A stretch of DNA of 64,000 nucleotides from an uncultured Thalassotalea sp. (GCA_947502355.1 CANMZP010000011.1:1-64000); one strand, 5' to 3'. Positions 50,003-59,822 are shown, counted from the first letter of the stretch. Made by a program: numbers and translations. The notes: generated by a model from the sequence alone, not told the origin.

Positions 50003-51633
50003 ACATTAAACCGTTTAAGCAGACATTGTTATGTGTTTTATTTTGCTTATCCAGCAGCGCCCTTGCTCTGGAAAATATTACCGCAACCATAGATCAAAAC
50101 CCAGCAACCGTTGATGAGTCCTTGGTACTTACCGTTATTGCCGACGACAATGTATCTGCAGATAAATACGACCCAAGCATTTTGGGCCGAGACTTTCATG
50201 TTGGTAATACCTCGGTACGTAGCCAGTCGAGTATGGTGAATTTTGAAACCACTCGCTCAACAATATGGACGACAGTGCTGACGCCTAAAAGTGTAGGTAA
50301 AGCTGTGATCCCATCGTTTACCATTGACGGCGTATCGTCAAAACCGATTTCTGTTGAAGTACTAGCGCGGGATGATAAACGCGCCTCTGTGCAAGAAGAT
50401 GTCTGGATCACCTCTGACGTATCTCAAACCAATGTTTATGTTCAGCAACAGTTTACGTTAAAAATAAAACTTCATTTCTCGGCAGAGCTTAAACGTGCCG
50501 CTTTATATGAACCGAAAATGACCGGCGCAGAAATTAAACAGATTGGTCAAGATAGCGAAGACATGGAAATCATCAATGGCAAGCGTGTACGCACCATTGA
50601 GCGCATCTACTCTATTAACCCACAAAGCAGTGGTAAATTCACTTTGCATAGCTCGCTTTTTGACGGTGAAGTGGTTCAAGCACCTCGTCGTGGCTTTATG
50701 AATGGCTTTGCCCGCGGTAAGCCAGTGCGCATTAAAGGTAAAGAAATTGATATTGAAGTAAAACCAAAACCAGAAAGCTTTACCGGCGAATGGTTACCTA
50801 GTGAAATTATTGCCGTTCAGGATAACTGGCCTGAAGATACCGAGCAATTTGAACTAGGCGAACCAATCACCCGCCAAATTATTATAACAGCCGCTGCGCT
50901 CGCAGAAGATCAATTACCTAAGATTGAGTTTGATACACCTGCCGAAATTAAGATTTACCCAGATCAGGCGGAAACACAAATGGGTGTTCAAAACGGGGTT
51001 TTAATTAGCCAAAAGGTTCAGGATTTTGCCATTGTACCGTCAAAAGCGGGTACTTATACGCTTCCTGAAGTAAAAATCCCTTGGTGGAACACCACCATAA
51101 ACCGTTTAGAACACGCCATTATTCCAAGTAAAACTTTTACCGTGACCGGCGCAAATGCACCAAACGTAATCGCAACATCGCCTTCCGAAAATCAGACAGT
51201 TGTTGTGCAGCAAAACACGGCGCTACAATGGATCTTTTTAGCGGGTTGGGTTCTTACCGCTTTAGCTTGGCTATACACAGCAAAACTTAAAGGCAAGTTA
51301 GGCGCTAAAACCGCATTGTTTGTCAGTGAAGAAAAACAACATTACCTGAAATTAATGGCGGCGTGTAATCAGGGTGATGGTGAACAGGTATTAAAATTGT
51401 TGCCGTTATGGGCAAGCGATTTATACAGTGACCGCACTTTCCACAACTTAAGTGAAGTGGAACAGCAATTTAATGACCACAGCTTCAGTGCCGAATTACA
51501 GCAGCTGCAACGCAGTTACTTTTCAGCCAATGCGCAAAGTTGGGATGGCAAAGCCATGTTAAAAGTGATTTCAAGGCTGCAAACCAAAACAACGCAAGCG
51601 CAACAAGTCAAAATGGCGCTCAATCCAAATTAA
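49996..51633 (+). CDS. BatD-family protein
   Basis: A 545-aa envelope protein with a signal peptide (about 8-24, TLLCVLFCLSSSALA), a long beta-sandwich periplasmic region with the BatD opening LENITATIDQNPATVDESLVLTV, and one C-terminal membrane helix (about 410-428). The start is GTG at 49996, overlapping the previous stop by 7 bp. It closes the moxR-bat operon, and a terminator follows. Confidence 0.9.
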   Translation: MVNIKPFKQTLLCVLFCLSSSALALENITATIDQNPATVDESLVLTVIADDNVSADKYDPSILGRDFHVGNTSVRSQSSMVNFETTRSTIWTTVLTPKSVGKAVIPSFTIDGVSSKPISVEVLARDDKRASVQEDVWITSDVSQTNVYVQQQFTLKIKLHFSAELKRAALYEPKMTGAEIKQIGQDSEDMEIINGKRVRTIERIYSINPQSSGKFTLHSSLFDGEVVQAPRRGFMNGFARGKPVRIKGKEIDIEVKPKPESFTGEWLPSEIIAVQDNWPEDTEQFELGEPITRQIIITAAALAEDQLPKIEFDTPAEIKIYPDQAETQMGVQNGVLISQKVQDFAIVPSKAGTYTLPEVKIPWWNTTINRLEHAIIPSKTFTVTGANAPNVIATSPSENQTVVVQQNTALQWIFLAGWVLTALAWLYTAKLKGKLGAKTALFVSEEKQHYLKLMAACNQGDGEQVLKLLPLWASDLYSDRTFHNLSEVEQQFNDHSFSAELQQLQRSYFSANAQSWDGKAMLKVISRLQTKTTQAQQVKMALNPN

Positions 51634-51660
51634 TCGTTTGTATGGATTAAGAATTTATTC

Positions 51661-51693
51661 AAAGGTGCGATTATTTCGCACCTTTTTTGTTTT
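51661..51693 (+). terminator. Rho-independent terminator after the Bat operon
   Basis: The stem AAAGGTGCGA/TCGCACCTTT is followed by a T-rich run, 27 bp after the batD stop. Confidence 0.9.
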
Positions 51694-51893
51694 GTGCAAT
51701 ACCGCCTATTATTATATTGCTAAATAGATTAACCCGAGCATCTACGGTGTAAAATTGCACTTACCATAAAATAGCTCCGACAACCTGCCCGATTAGAAAT
51801 TTCATATTATTCTTTTTCCTTATATATCAATTCGTTTGCTCCCCGCACTGTAATTACCTATAGTGAATTTACGTTTCTGTTGAAATTAATTTC

Positions 51894-52463
51894 ATGATAA
51901 AAAATATTTTTCGAAATAAAAAACCACCTGCCAAGGTCTTTAAAGATATGGCAAGTAAACAAACACGATACGAGGCTCTGGTAAACGCCCTGCATGCAGA
52001 TATTTACCGTTACGCCTTTTGGTTGGTACACGACCAACACATAGCTGAAGACTTGGTTCAGGAAACGTTTTTAAGAGCGTGGCGAGCGCTCGACTCTTTA
52101 AAAGATGAGAAAGCCGCAAAATCATGGCTTATCACCATCTTACGAAGAGAAAATGCCCGCCGATTTGAACGAAAACAGCTTGATATGAGCGAATACGATG
52201 AACCGACCATTGTTGATAAAGTCAGTCACAGCAGTGAACAACAATTGGAAGATCATTGGTTAAGAGATAAAATCGCCCAGCTTGAACCAGAATACCGTGA
52301 GCCGTTAGTACTGCAGGTATTAGGTGGATTTAGTGGCGAAGAGATAGCCGACATGCTTGGATTAAACAAGAATACCGTTATGACAAGATTATTTAGAGCA
52401 CGTAATCAGTTACGAGATGCCGTTAACAAAGATGAAGCAGAGCGAGGACGTAGCCATGGATGA
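51894..52463 (+). CDS. ECF-subfamily RNA polymerase sigma factor
   Basis: A 189-aa sigma-70 family factor with region 2 (about 25-90: IYRYAFWLVHDQHIAEDLVQETFLRAWRAL) and region 4 (about 125-180: EEIADMLGLNKNTVMTRLFRARNQL) but no region 3, the ECF plan. The 18-residue basic N-terminal extension is uncommon; a later start (MASKQTRYEALV, 51948) is possible. It overlaps the DUF3379 gene by 8 bp, which marks the two as a sigma/anti-sigma pair. The inducing signal is unknown. Confidence 0.9.
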   Translation: MIKNIFRNKKPPAKVFKDMASKQTRYEALVNALHADIYRYAFWLVHDQHIAEDLVQETFLRAWRALDSLKDEKAAKSWLITILRRENARRFERKQLDMSEYDEPTIVDKVSHSSEQQLEDHWLRDKIAQLEPEYREPLVLQVLGGFSGEEIADMLGLNKNTVMTRLFRARNQLRDAVNKDEAERGRSHG

Positions 52464-53169
52464 GTTAGAACTACGGCGTCGACTACTGGCTGACCCGAAT
52501 AGTGACGAGCAAGACTTGCTCGATGCGATTAAAGAAGAAAGCCACAACCAAAAATTATCAGACGAATTAAAAGCGCTTGATACAAGAATTGCTAATGCAT
52601 TGGATGTTAACGTTCCAGATAACTTGGCCAATAAACTTATTTTGAAACAAAGCCTGCATTCACACCAGCAAACTAAACGTCGCTCTAAGTGGCATATGGC
52701 AATCGCAGCATCGGTGGCTTTGGTGGTAGGTCTGGGTGTAAGTCTGGTTAATTTAAGCCCAGCGCATACCAATATCGTCGATTATTCAATTGCCCATTAC
52801 CATCATGAAGAAGGCGATTTTCCAAAACACGCACAAGCACAAATCAGTCTTGCTTCGGTTAATGACAAGCTGGGCGATTTAAATGTTCAATTTGCCAACG
52901 CCATTGGAAACCTTATTTCTATTGATGACTGCTACTACGACGGCATGGACTCGATGCATTTAGTATTTGAAGGCAAATACGACAACATCACCCTGTTTAT
53001 CATTCCTAAAAATGAGCACTTGTCGTTTACTGAGCAATTCAGTGAAGCCAACATTCACGGTATCACCAAACAGTATAAAAATGCGGATGTCATTATTATG
53101 GGTGATAAACGCGAGCAACTTAATGAGTGGCAACAAAAAGTTGACAGTAACATTGAATTTTCAATTTAA
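52456..53169 (+). CDS. DUF3379 family membrane anti-sigma factor candidate
   Basis: The 237-aa protein has a cytoplasmic N-terminal helical region (1-75, MDELELRRRLLADPNSDEQD), a single transmembrane helix (about 80-100) and a periplasmic C-terminal domain, the topology of ECF anti-sigma factors. DUF3379 proteins regularly follow ECF sigma genes in Alteromonadales. The start at 52456 is preferred (AGGACG upstream) over one at 52417 deep in the sigma gene. The anti-sigma role is inferred from topology and coupling. Confidence 0.8.
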   Translation: MDELELRRRLLADPNSDEQDLLDAIKEESHNQKLSDELKALDTRIANALDVNVPDNLANKLILKQSLHSHQQTKRRSKWHMAIAASVALVVGLGVSLVNLSPAHTNIVDYSIAHYHHEEGDFPKHAQAQISLASVNDKLGDLNVQFANAIGNLISIDDCYYDGMDSMHLVFEGKYDNITLFIIPKNEHLSFTEQFSEANIHGITKQYKNADVIIMGDKREQLNEWQQKVDSNIEFSI

Positions 53170-53242
53170 AATGTGATCCGTAATTCACTGGCAAAAGTAT
53201 TTATATAAGTTGCAAGACATGAAGTATGTTCCACAGCCCGTT

Positions 53243-53270
53243 TGCCTGCTAATTAGCAGGCATTTTTTTT
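53243..53270 (+). terminator. Rho-independent terminator after the sigma/anti-sigma pair
   Basis: The perfect palindrome TGCCTGCTAATTAGCAGGCA is followed by eight T residues, 75 bp after the stop. Confidence 0.88.
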
Positions 53271-53443
53271 GCCGCTTAAAAAACATCTTCACATCAAATT
53301 GTAAAATTCTGGTTAACCTCAACATCAAAACCAACAAAACCTCAAAAAAATTAACAGTTTTAACAAAAAAGCCACCTATCTACTGGATGCAAAGTCACTA
53401 AATTGTTACGATTCGGCAAACTTCACAAAATAATAATAAAATC

Positions 53444-54907
53444 ATGGAACTCGAATTACCTCTCATTATCACCTTTATTGGGTATCTTCTTACCACCCTT
53501 TTAATTGGCTTTTTCGCTTATAAAGCCACAAACACCCTAAGTGATTACATTCTTGGCGGTCGTCAATTAGGCCCAGGAGTTACCGCGCTAAGTGTTGGCG
53601 CATCCGATATGAGTGGCTGGTTATTGCTCGGCTTACCTGGAGCGATTTATTTATCGGGTATCAGCGAAGTATGGATTGGTGTTGGCTTAGTTATCGGTGC
53701 TTTTTTTAACTGGTTATTGGTTGCTCCTCGTTTGCGCTCTTTTACTGAAAAAGCAGGCAACGCATTAACCATTCCTGAATTTTTAGAGAACCGTTTTAAT
53801 GATAAATCGCATTTACTACGCTTTATCTCGGCATTAACCATTTTAATCTTCTTCACCTTTTACGTATCTTCAGGCCTTGTTGGTGGTGCCATCTTATTTG
53901 AAAAAGTATTTGGCTTAGAATACGTAACCGCGTTAATTGTTGGTGCGGTTGTTATTGTATCGTATACCTTCTTAGGGGGCTTTTTAGCAGTAAGTTGGAC
54001 AGACTTTTTCCAAGGTTGCTTAATGCTAATCGCGTTAATTATCTTGCCAATTGTTACCCTCAACGAATTAGGTGGTATTGATCAAACGGCGCAATTATTA
54101 ACTCAAATAAACCCCGACTATGGTAACTTATTTAAAAATTTCAGCTGGATTGGCTTTTTCTCATTGATGGCTTGGGGTCTTGGTTATTTTGGCCAACCGC
54201 ATATCTTATCGCGTTTTATGGCCATTCGCAGTGTTGATGATATTCCAAAATCACGAAACATCGCGATGATTTGGATGGTGCTTTCCTTAATTGGTGCATT
54301 AAGTGTTGGTTTGGTCGGTATTGCCTACTACGCAGAACAACCGCTGGAAAACCCTGAAACCATCTTTATTTTCTTATCGAAAGCCATTTTAAACCCATGG
54401 GTTGCTGGGGTCATAATTGCCGCGATTCTATCCGCTATTATGAGTACCATCGATTCGCAGTTAATTGTGTGTTCTAGCGTTATTGTTGAGGACTTCCACA
54501 AAAACTTTACCAAACGCGAAGTCAGTGAAAACGAGTTGGTGTGGCTATCGCGCTTATCACTATTAGCAATCGCAATTTTAGCGACGATTGTAGCGCTTGA
54601 TCCAAAGAGTTCTGTTCTTGGGCTCGTAGGCTACGCTTGGGCAGGTTTTGGTAGTGCTTTCGGACCAACGATATTGTTAGCCTTATTCTGGTCTAAATAC
54701 AATCGTTTGGGCGCCCTTGCCTCTATTGCAACAGGTACTATTGTGGTTATCTGCTGGCCATTGCTAAAAGAGTTTGGCGGCTTATTTGAGTTGTATGAAA
54801 TGATCCCTGGGTTCTCATTAGCATTTTTAGCTGGTTACTTAGTAAGTAAATACACAGGCCATTTAGACCCACACAGCGAAGCTGTATTTAATGAATTATC
54901 GAAGTAG
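53444..54907 (+). CDS. putP: Sodium/proline symporter PutP
   Basis: A sodium:solute symporter (SSS family) of 487 aa with about 13 transmembrane helices. The N-terminal LGGRQLGPGVTALSVGASDMSGW and the sodium-site region of helix 8 (SAIMSTIDSQLIVCSS) are typical of PutP. It imports proline with Na+. No proline dehydrogenase gene is nearby. It is monocistronic. Confidence 0.92.
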   Translation: MELELPLIITFIGYLLTTLLIGFFAYKATNTLSDYILGGRQLGPGVTALSVGASDMSGWLLLGLPGAIYLSGISEVWIGVGLVIGAFFNWLLVAPRLRSFTEKAGNALTIPEFLENRFNDKSHLLRFISALTILIFFTFYVSSGLVGGAILFEKVFGLEYVTALIVGAVVIVSYTFLGGFLAVSWTDFFQGCLMLIALIILPIVTLNELGGIDQTAQLLTQINPDYGNLFKNFSWIGFFSLMAWGLGYFGQPHILSRFMAIRSVDDIPKSRNIAMIWMVLSLIGALSVGLVGIAYYAEQPLENPETIFIFLSKAILNPWVAGVIIAAILSAIMSTIDSQLIVCSSVIVEDFHKNFTKREVSENELVWLSRLSLLAIAILATIVALDPKSSVLGLVGYAWAGFGSAFGPTILLALFWSKYNRLGALASIATGTIVVICWPLLKEFGGLFELYEMIPGFSLAFLAGYLVSKYTGHLDPHSEAVFNELSK

Positions 54908-54960
54908 TTGTATCCGCTTCATTGCCTGAGGCATTAAAGCCTTTTAGCTAAATTTCATAC

Positions 54961-54998
54961 AAAAAAATCCCCTCATGGTTAGTGAGGGGATTTTTTAT
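54961..54998. terminator. Bidirectional terminator between putP and galE
   Basis: The stem AATCCCCTCA/TGAGGGGATT has A7 on its left and T6 on its right and lies between convergent genes, so it can stop transcription from both sides. Confidence 0.9.
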
Positions 54999-55019
54999 TT
55001 CTAATAAATTTGTTTAAAC

Positions 55020-56030
55020 TTATTCAAACCCATTCGGGTTTTCTGACTGCCATCGCCATGTATCGCTGATCATATCAGTTAAGTCTCGCTCTGCTTGCCA
55101 GCCTAATACCTCATGGGCTAATTTCGCTTCGGCAAATACAGTTGCAATATCACCCGGACGACGAGGGCTGATTTGATAAGGGATATCGACTTTGCTGATT
55201 TCTTTAAACTTGTTCACAATCTGCAATACCGAAGTACCGTTTCCAGTTCCCACATTAATGGCCGTACAACCAGGCAACTTAGGTAAAGCCGCAACAGCTT
55301 TTAAGTGTGCTAATGCTAAGTCAACAACATGAATGTAATCGCGCACGCCGGTGCCATCAATGGTGTCATAATCGTCGCCAAATACTTGCAATTGCTTTAA
55401 TCGCCCTACCGCAACTTGTGATACAAACGGTAATAAATTGTTTGGAATACCATTAGGGTTTTCACCGATTAAGCCTGATGCATGGGCACCAATTGGGTTA
55501 AAGTAACGTAATGAAATAATGGACCAGTCTGGGTCGCTTTTCGCTAAATCAAACAAAATGTGTTCGATCATTAACTTGGTTTGACCGTATGGGTTGGTTG
55601 CCGATGTTGGCATGGTTTCAACCAATGGTGATGTATTGTTTTCACCATAAACCGTTGCTGATGAGCTAAACACTAAGTTTTTAACATTAAACTCGTTCAT
55701 TACGTCCAATAAAACTACCGTACCCGATACGTTGTTATGGTAGTAACTTAAAGGAATTTGCGTAGACTCACCTACCGCTTTTAAGCCAGCAAAGTGAATT
55801 ACACCGCTAATGTCGTGCGCTTTAAACACTTCGCGCATCGCTTCTTTGTCACAAATATCGGCTTTAATAAACGTCGCTTTTTTACCGGTAATTTGCTCTA
55901 CTCTATCGAGGGATTTGGTTGATGAGTTGGCCAGGTTATCAACAATAACCACATCCTGGTTGGTATTAAGTAACTCGACAACGGTATGGCTACCAATGTA
56001 ACCCGTACCACCTGTAATTAATAAACTCAT
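55020..56030 (-). CDS. galE: UDP-glucose 4-epimerase
   Basis: Interconverts UDP-glucose and UDP-galactose for surface polysaccharides and galactose use. It is a short-chain dehydrogenase fold of 336 aa with the NAD motif GGTGYIGSHT at the N-terminus, SSSATVYG, and the catalytic YxxxK in NPYGQTK. The C-terminal RRPGDIATVFA is characteristic. It stands without other gal genes, which suggests supply of UDP-galactose for envelope glycans. Confidence 0.95.
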   Translation of the reverse strand: MSLLITGGTGYIGSHTVVELLNTNQDVVIVDNLANSSTKSLDRVEQITGKKATFIKADICDKEAMREVFKAHDISGVIHFAGLKAVGESTQIPLSYYHNNVSGTVVLLDVMNEFNVKNLVFSSSATVYGENNTSPLVETMPTSATNPYGQTKLMIEHILFDLAKSDPDWSIISLRYFNPIGAHASGLIGENPNGIPNNLLPFVSQVAVGRLKQLQVFGDDYDTIDGTGVRDYIHVVDLALAHLKAVAALPKLPGCTAINVGTGNGTSVLQIVNKFKEISKVDIPYQISPRRPGDIATVFAEAKLAHEVLGWQAERDLTDMISDTWRWQSENPNGFE

Positions 56031-56090
56031 TTGGTTTTACGTCCTTTATTTTTAATCTTTTTATTTTGCTGCGTCCAAATAGCGAACACA

Positions 56091-57047
56091 TCAATTATAG
56101 AAATTATCTAATACGCTAATAAATGCTTCCACTTGTTCTTGTGGTAAAGCATTTATACCCGCCGCTGCCGTTCTTCCCCCGCCGGTTGGGAATTGAATGC
56201 AAACCTCATCAGCACCTTGCTTATTATTTAATGGCGCCCGAACACTTACGGTATAAGTGTCATCTTCATTATGGGTTAGCACCGCATGGGCTTTATCTGG
56301 TGAATGATTGGCTAAATCATTACTGAACACACCACTTACTCGACGTGCCCATTTATCATCATCTAACATCACCACTTTACAGGCCTTGCTGTCGTAAAGT
56401 ACGTTAGCACTTTCCGCTTTGCTAATGTCTTGATGGTAAGCTTGCTCTAACTCGTAAAACAACGATGATTTATCTTCAAACAAACGCAGTGGTGATTGCC
56501 ACTGTAGTAATGCTTGAAACAGTGTTTGAGGTTCAAAATGTAAATCATCGGTGGTTCTGCCGTAGCCATTATAATTCACATAGTTGCCCAACGCTTGCAG
56601 TTTTTCCATCAATTGCTCGTTTACTTGGTTCACTAAACAGTAGTTTTGGCCAACAGCATTTAAATTATCGCCAAATGCGGCCGCAATAGCCCACAAATGA
56701 TGTTTACCTTTTAAGTATTCATTAATTAGCAAACTAGTACAGGCACTCGCCGATGTGTCTATATGGGTTTTTAAAAATTCAGACTCTGGTATTTTACCTG
56801 TGCGGTGGTGATCGGCATAAAAGGTAGGAATTTGATTTGCTAAAATACGCTCCAAGGCAGTCATATTCTTTTCCATTGAAATATCCAGCACCGTCACGCT
56901 GCTTGCCTTTTCAATATCTACCTGTTGGAGCAGCTCGATATCACGTTTTACGCCAGTGATTAAAGTCGCGTCTTTGGGCTCCTCTAAACGTAATTGTACT
57001 AACGCTAAAATGCCATCGGCATCACCATTAAACACATCAAAATGCAT
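56091..57047 (-). CDS. DHH-family phosphoesterase-like protein
   Basis: The 318-aa protein starts MHFDVFNGDADGILALVQL, where NGDADG is the first metal-binding motif of DHH enzymes. ADHHRTG gives the DHH motif at about 79-85, and a C-terminal DHHA1-like glycine-rich segment (FPTGGGRTAAAGI) is present. DHH proteins cleave nanoRNA or cyclic dinucleotides, or act as exopolyphosphatases; the substrate here is unassigned. It lies about 60 bp upstream of galE on the same strand, possibly cotranscribed. Confidence 0.82.
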   Translation of the reverse strand: MHFDVFNGDADGILALVQLRLEEPKDATLITGVKRDIELLQQVDIEKASSVTVLDISMEKNMTALERILANQIPTFYADHHRTGKIPESEFLKTHIDTSASACTSLLINEYLKGKHHLWAIAAAFGDNLNAVGQNYCLVNQVNEQLMEKLQALGNYVNYNGYGRTTDDLHFEPQTLFQALLQWQSPLRLFEDKSSLFYELEQAYHQDISKAESANVLYDSKACKVVMLDDDKWARRVSGVFSNDLANHSPDKAHAVLTHNEDDTYTVSVRAPLNNKQGADEVCIQFPTGGGRTAAAGINALPQEQVEAFISVLDNFYN

Positions 57048-57361
57048 ACGGGGTTCTCATTCATTATTATTAGCTATCTATAAGATTAGTATTTAAACAC
57101 CAAATTTCACAAATTTGAACACAAAGCCGCCAACCGTCGACCTTATCTTTAAATAAGATCAATTATTCAGCAGCCCAAATAGCATATAATCCCAGATCAA
57201 ACGTAATTTTTATTAAATTAATTTTTAAACCGTTTACAAAACATGAGATACTCATGGTTTGCTTTATCCTATTGGCAAAGCCAAAACTTGCTTTTGATTT
57301 TGCTCATAGGTATAAACATTGTGGTTTTTTAATTATAAGAAAATGAATTAAAGGAAGTTGA
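57048..57361. other. Divergent intergenic region between DHH gene and peptide transporter
   Basis: This AT-rich noncoding stretch carries both promoters. A small palindromic run near 57240-57255 (CATGAGATACTCATG) could be an operator or hairpin. No riboswitch is recognised. Confidence 0.4.
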
Positions 57362-58843
57362 ATGTCTAATTCAAATCAGGGGACTTTATTTGGTCACCCG
57401 AAAGGTTTGTTCCTACTGTTCGGTACAGAAATGTGGGAACGTATGAGCTACTACGGTATGCGTGGTATTTTCGTACTTTATTTAGTAGCTTTTGCAAGTA
57501 GCTTTGGTTGGGATATGGCCTATTTTGGCATTGACCCGGCAGCAGCAGACGCAGAAAAATTATTCCAAACAGCAATTCAGTCGAAAGCATTAGGTATTTT
57601 GGGTATCTACGCATTCTTCGTATACGTAACCCCGGTAATTGGTGGTTGGGTTGCTGATAACTTGTGGGGCCAACGTCGCTCTATCATCGTGGGTGGTTTA
57701 TTCATGATGTTAGGCCAATTCTGTTTAGGTACACCACATAGCTTTATTCCTGGCATGGAAACAACGTTTTTATGGATGGGTTTGATCTTCCTAATCGTTG
57801 GTAACGGTTTCTTCAAGCCAAACATTTCTACCATGGTTGGTGACTTATACACTGAAGGTGACAAGCGTCGTGATGCCGCATTCACTATCTTCTACATGGG
57901 TATCAACTTAGGTTCAATCCTTGGTTACCTTGTTGTAGGTACTATCGGTGAGAAAATCAACTACCAATACGGCTTCTTAGTTGCCGGTATTGGTATGTTA
58001 GCAGGTGTTATTTTACAGCTTGCTCTATCTAATAAATACCTAGGCAACGTTGGTGTTGAGCCATCAGCTAAAAAGTCTAATGGTAGCGACAATACAACAA
58101 ATGCGCCACTTACTTCTGAAGAACGTGACCGTGTTAAAGTTATCCTTATCATGTCTTTCTTTACCATCATTTTCTGGTTAGGTTTTGAACAAGCGGCAGG
58201 TTCAATGAACTTATTCGCTAAGTACAAAACTGACTTAGTATTCTTTGGTTGGGAAATGCCCGCGTCATGGTTACAAACAGTAAACCCAATTTTCGTTATT
58301 ATCCTAGCGCCAATCTTTGCGGCGACTTGGTTAAAAATGGGCGCTGCTGAGCCGAACTCCCCGAAGAAATTCTCTTTGGGTATGTTCTTCTTAGGTTTAG
58401 GTTTCATCTCAATGGTAATGGCGGCATTACAAATTGGTGATTCTGAAACAGCCAAAGCACACGTAATTTGGTTAGTTCTAGCTTACCTATTCCACACCAT
58501 GGGCGAATTATGTTTATCACCAATTGGTTTATCAATGGTAACTAAACTTGCACCACTTAAGTACACTTCAGTGCTTATGGGTATGTGGTTCTTCTTCTCA
58601 GGTGTAGGTAACTACCTAGCCGCTTGGGTTGGTCAAATGGTTGGTGAAACAGGTCCTCTACAAGCCTTCGCTGGTGTTGCTATTATGGCGTTCCTAGCTG
58701 GTATCTGTTTATGGTTACTAAGTGACAAACTAGTAGACTGGATGCACGGTGCAGAAGATTCTCACCCACAAGATTTAGAAGAAAAATTTGAAGAAGAAAT
58801 CTCTGTGACGGCAACGCACGAAGGTATCTCTGAAAAGCACTAA
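57362..58843 (+). CDS. POT-family proton-dependent oligopeptide transporter
   Basis: An MFS-type di/tripeptide:H+ symporter of 493 aa with about 14 helices. The POT motif ExxERxxYYG is present as EMWERMSYYG at about 23-32. The central region GDLYTEGDKRRDAAFTIFYMGINLG and the late FHTMGELCLSPIGLSMV are also family signatures. The group includes E. coli DtpA to DtpD. It is a single gene closed by a terminator. Confidence 0.92.
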   Translation: MSNSNQGTLFGHPKGLFLLFGTEMWERMSYYGMRGIFVLYLVAFASSFGWDMAYFGIDPAAADAEKLFQTAIQSKALGILGIYAFFVYVTPVIGGWVADNLWGQRRSIIVGGLFMMLGQFCLGTPHSFIPGMETTFLWMGLIFLIVGNGFFKPNISTMVGDLYTEGDKRRDAAFTIFYMGINLGSILGYLVVGTIGEKINYQYGFLVAGIGMLAGVILQLALSNKYLGNVGVEPSAKKSNGSDNTTNAPLTSEERDRVKVILIMSFFTIIFWLGFEQAAGSMNLFAKYKTDLVFFGWEMPASWLQTVNPIFVIILAPIFAATWLKMGAAEPNSPKKFSLGMFFLGLGFISMVMAALQIGDSETAKAHVIWLVLAYLFHTMGELCLSPIGLSMVTKLAPLKYTSVLMGMWFFFSGVGNYLAAWVGQMVGETGPLQAFAGVAIMAFLAGICLWLLSDKLVDWMHGAEDSHPQDLEEKFEEEISVTATHEGISEKH

Positions 58844-58885
58844 GTCAAGCAACACGCTACAAACTAAGTAGCAATAGTTGATGAT

Positions 58886-58917
58886 AAAAACGGAAGCCAA
58901 TAGCTTCCGTTTTTTTA
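58886..58917 (+). terminator. Rho-independent terminator after the peptide transporter
   Basis: The stem ACGGAAGC/GCTTCCGT with a CAATA loop is followed by seven T residues. Confidence 0.9.
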
Positions 58918-59166
58918 TGTTTAAATTATTTTGGACAAAAGAGTTAACCCCGGAATAATACTGAAGTTATTTGCCGGAGAGTAGGCTGAAAGGCCATTGG
59001 GTGCCAGAAGAAGCTATAGCGAAAAAGAGATTCGTCATCCCGTTGCAGAACGGGTTCTCGAGTCAATAACAAGTACCTTTGTCTGACAAGATCGTGCCAT
59101 GCAGAGTCATTCGCTGAATCAGGAAAAGAGCGCTATAAAAAAATGCACATAATCAGAAAAAACACA

Positions 59167-59277
59167 CCGTCATTCCGTGATGTTGTTGCACGGAACCTCC
59201 TCCAGTTGTAAGGTGGCTTCGTTAAAATATCCTTTTAAATTAGGGAGATCCCACCCAAAAACATGGTGGGATGACGG
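59167..59277. repeat. MITE-like dispersed repeat with terminal inverted repeats
   Basis: The ends CCGTCATTCC (59167-59176) and GGGATGACGG (59268-59277) form 10-bp imperfect inverted repeats. Inside are two hairpins: TTCCGTG/CACGGAA near the left end and ATCCCACC/GGTGGGAT at the right end. This plan is typical of short nonautonomous repeats scattered through marine gammaproteobacterial genomes. Only one full copy is in the window. Confidence 0.55.
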
Positions 59278-59764
59278 CGTCTTTATTGTAATTACGCTTA
59301 TGCTGACGGTGCTCTTCTACGGAGGCTCTGAGGGGCTGTAATTCGCTCCCAACAGACTGTCAGGATTAGCCTTAACTTACAACCTAAAGTTTATCCGGCA
59401 AATAATGGCCTTTCTCACCAGCGTTCACAATTACTGCTCCTTGCTTTAGCTGTTTTAAGTTAATGAGTTACAGAAGTTAACCCTACTTTTTTCAAGATCG
59501 GAAAGCTCTCCTTAGTTAATGGCAATTGCTGCGAAGAAGAAGCCATCACGTTATGCGTCAAAAAGCACCGCCTTACCATAAAGTTTTTGCACGGAAACTC
59601 CTTATGTTAAAGCGTGCATAAAAATAAAACCTACTATTCAATGCTCTGTAAATGAAAAGAGAGCCCAAGCTCGCTGTTGCTCCTCGTAATGAGGATGGCT
59701 TTTACTTGAATGACACCGACCGCTTTGCCCACTGTTTCATTTATTTAAGCTATATTACAGGCAC

Positions 59765-59790
59765 AAAAAAAGCGCTCTAAAGCGCTTTTT
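59765..59790 (-). terminator. Terminator after pgpA
   Basis: The hairpin AGCGCT-CTAA-AGCGCT is flanked by A and T runs and lies 33 bp beyond the pgpA stop. It ends the minus-strand thiL-pgpA transcript. Confidence 0.85.
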
Positions 59791-59822
59791 AATAAACTTA
59801 GTGAGATTAATGGATAATCACC

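Larger units (their letters stand above)
58844..59822. other. 979-bp gene-free region between the peptide transporter and pgpA
   Basis: No credible reading frame is seen on either strand. It holds the transporter terminator, a copy of a hairpin-rich MITE-like repeat (59167-59277), a related fragment near 59032-59060, and the pgpA terminator. It may be the remains of a lost gene or mobile element. Confidence 0.55.

Noticed and set aside
53210-53401. 63-aa plus-strand frame before putP
   Set aside because: It spans the terminator of the preceding operon and has Lys/Thr-rich composition typical of AT-rich intergenic DNA.
57270-57300. Possible cyclic-di-GMP (GEMM) riboswitch before the peptide transporter, from GGCAAAGCCAA
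   Set aside because: The flanking conserved GEMM elements and pairing scheme are not present.
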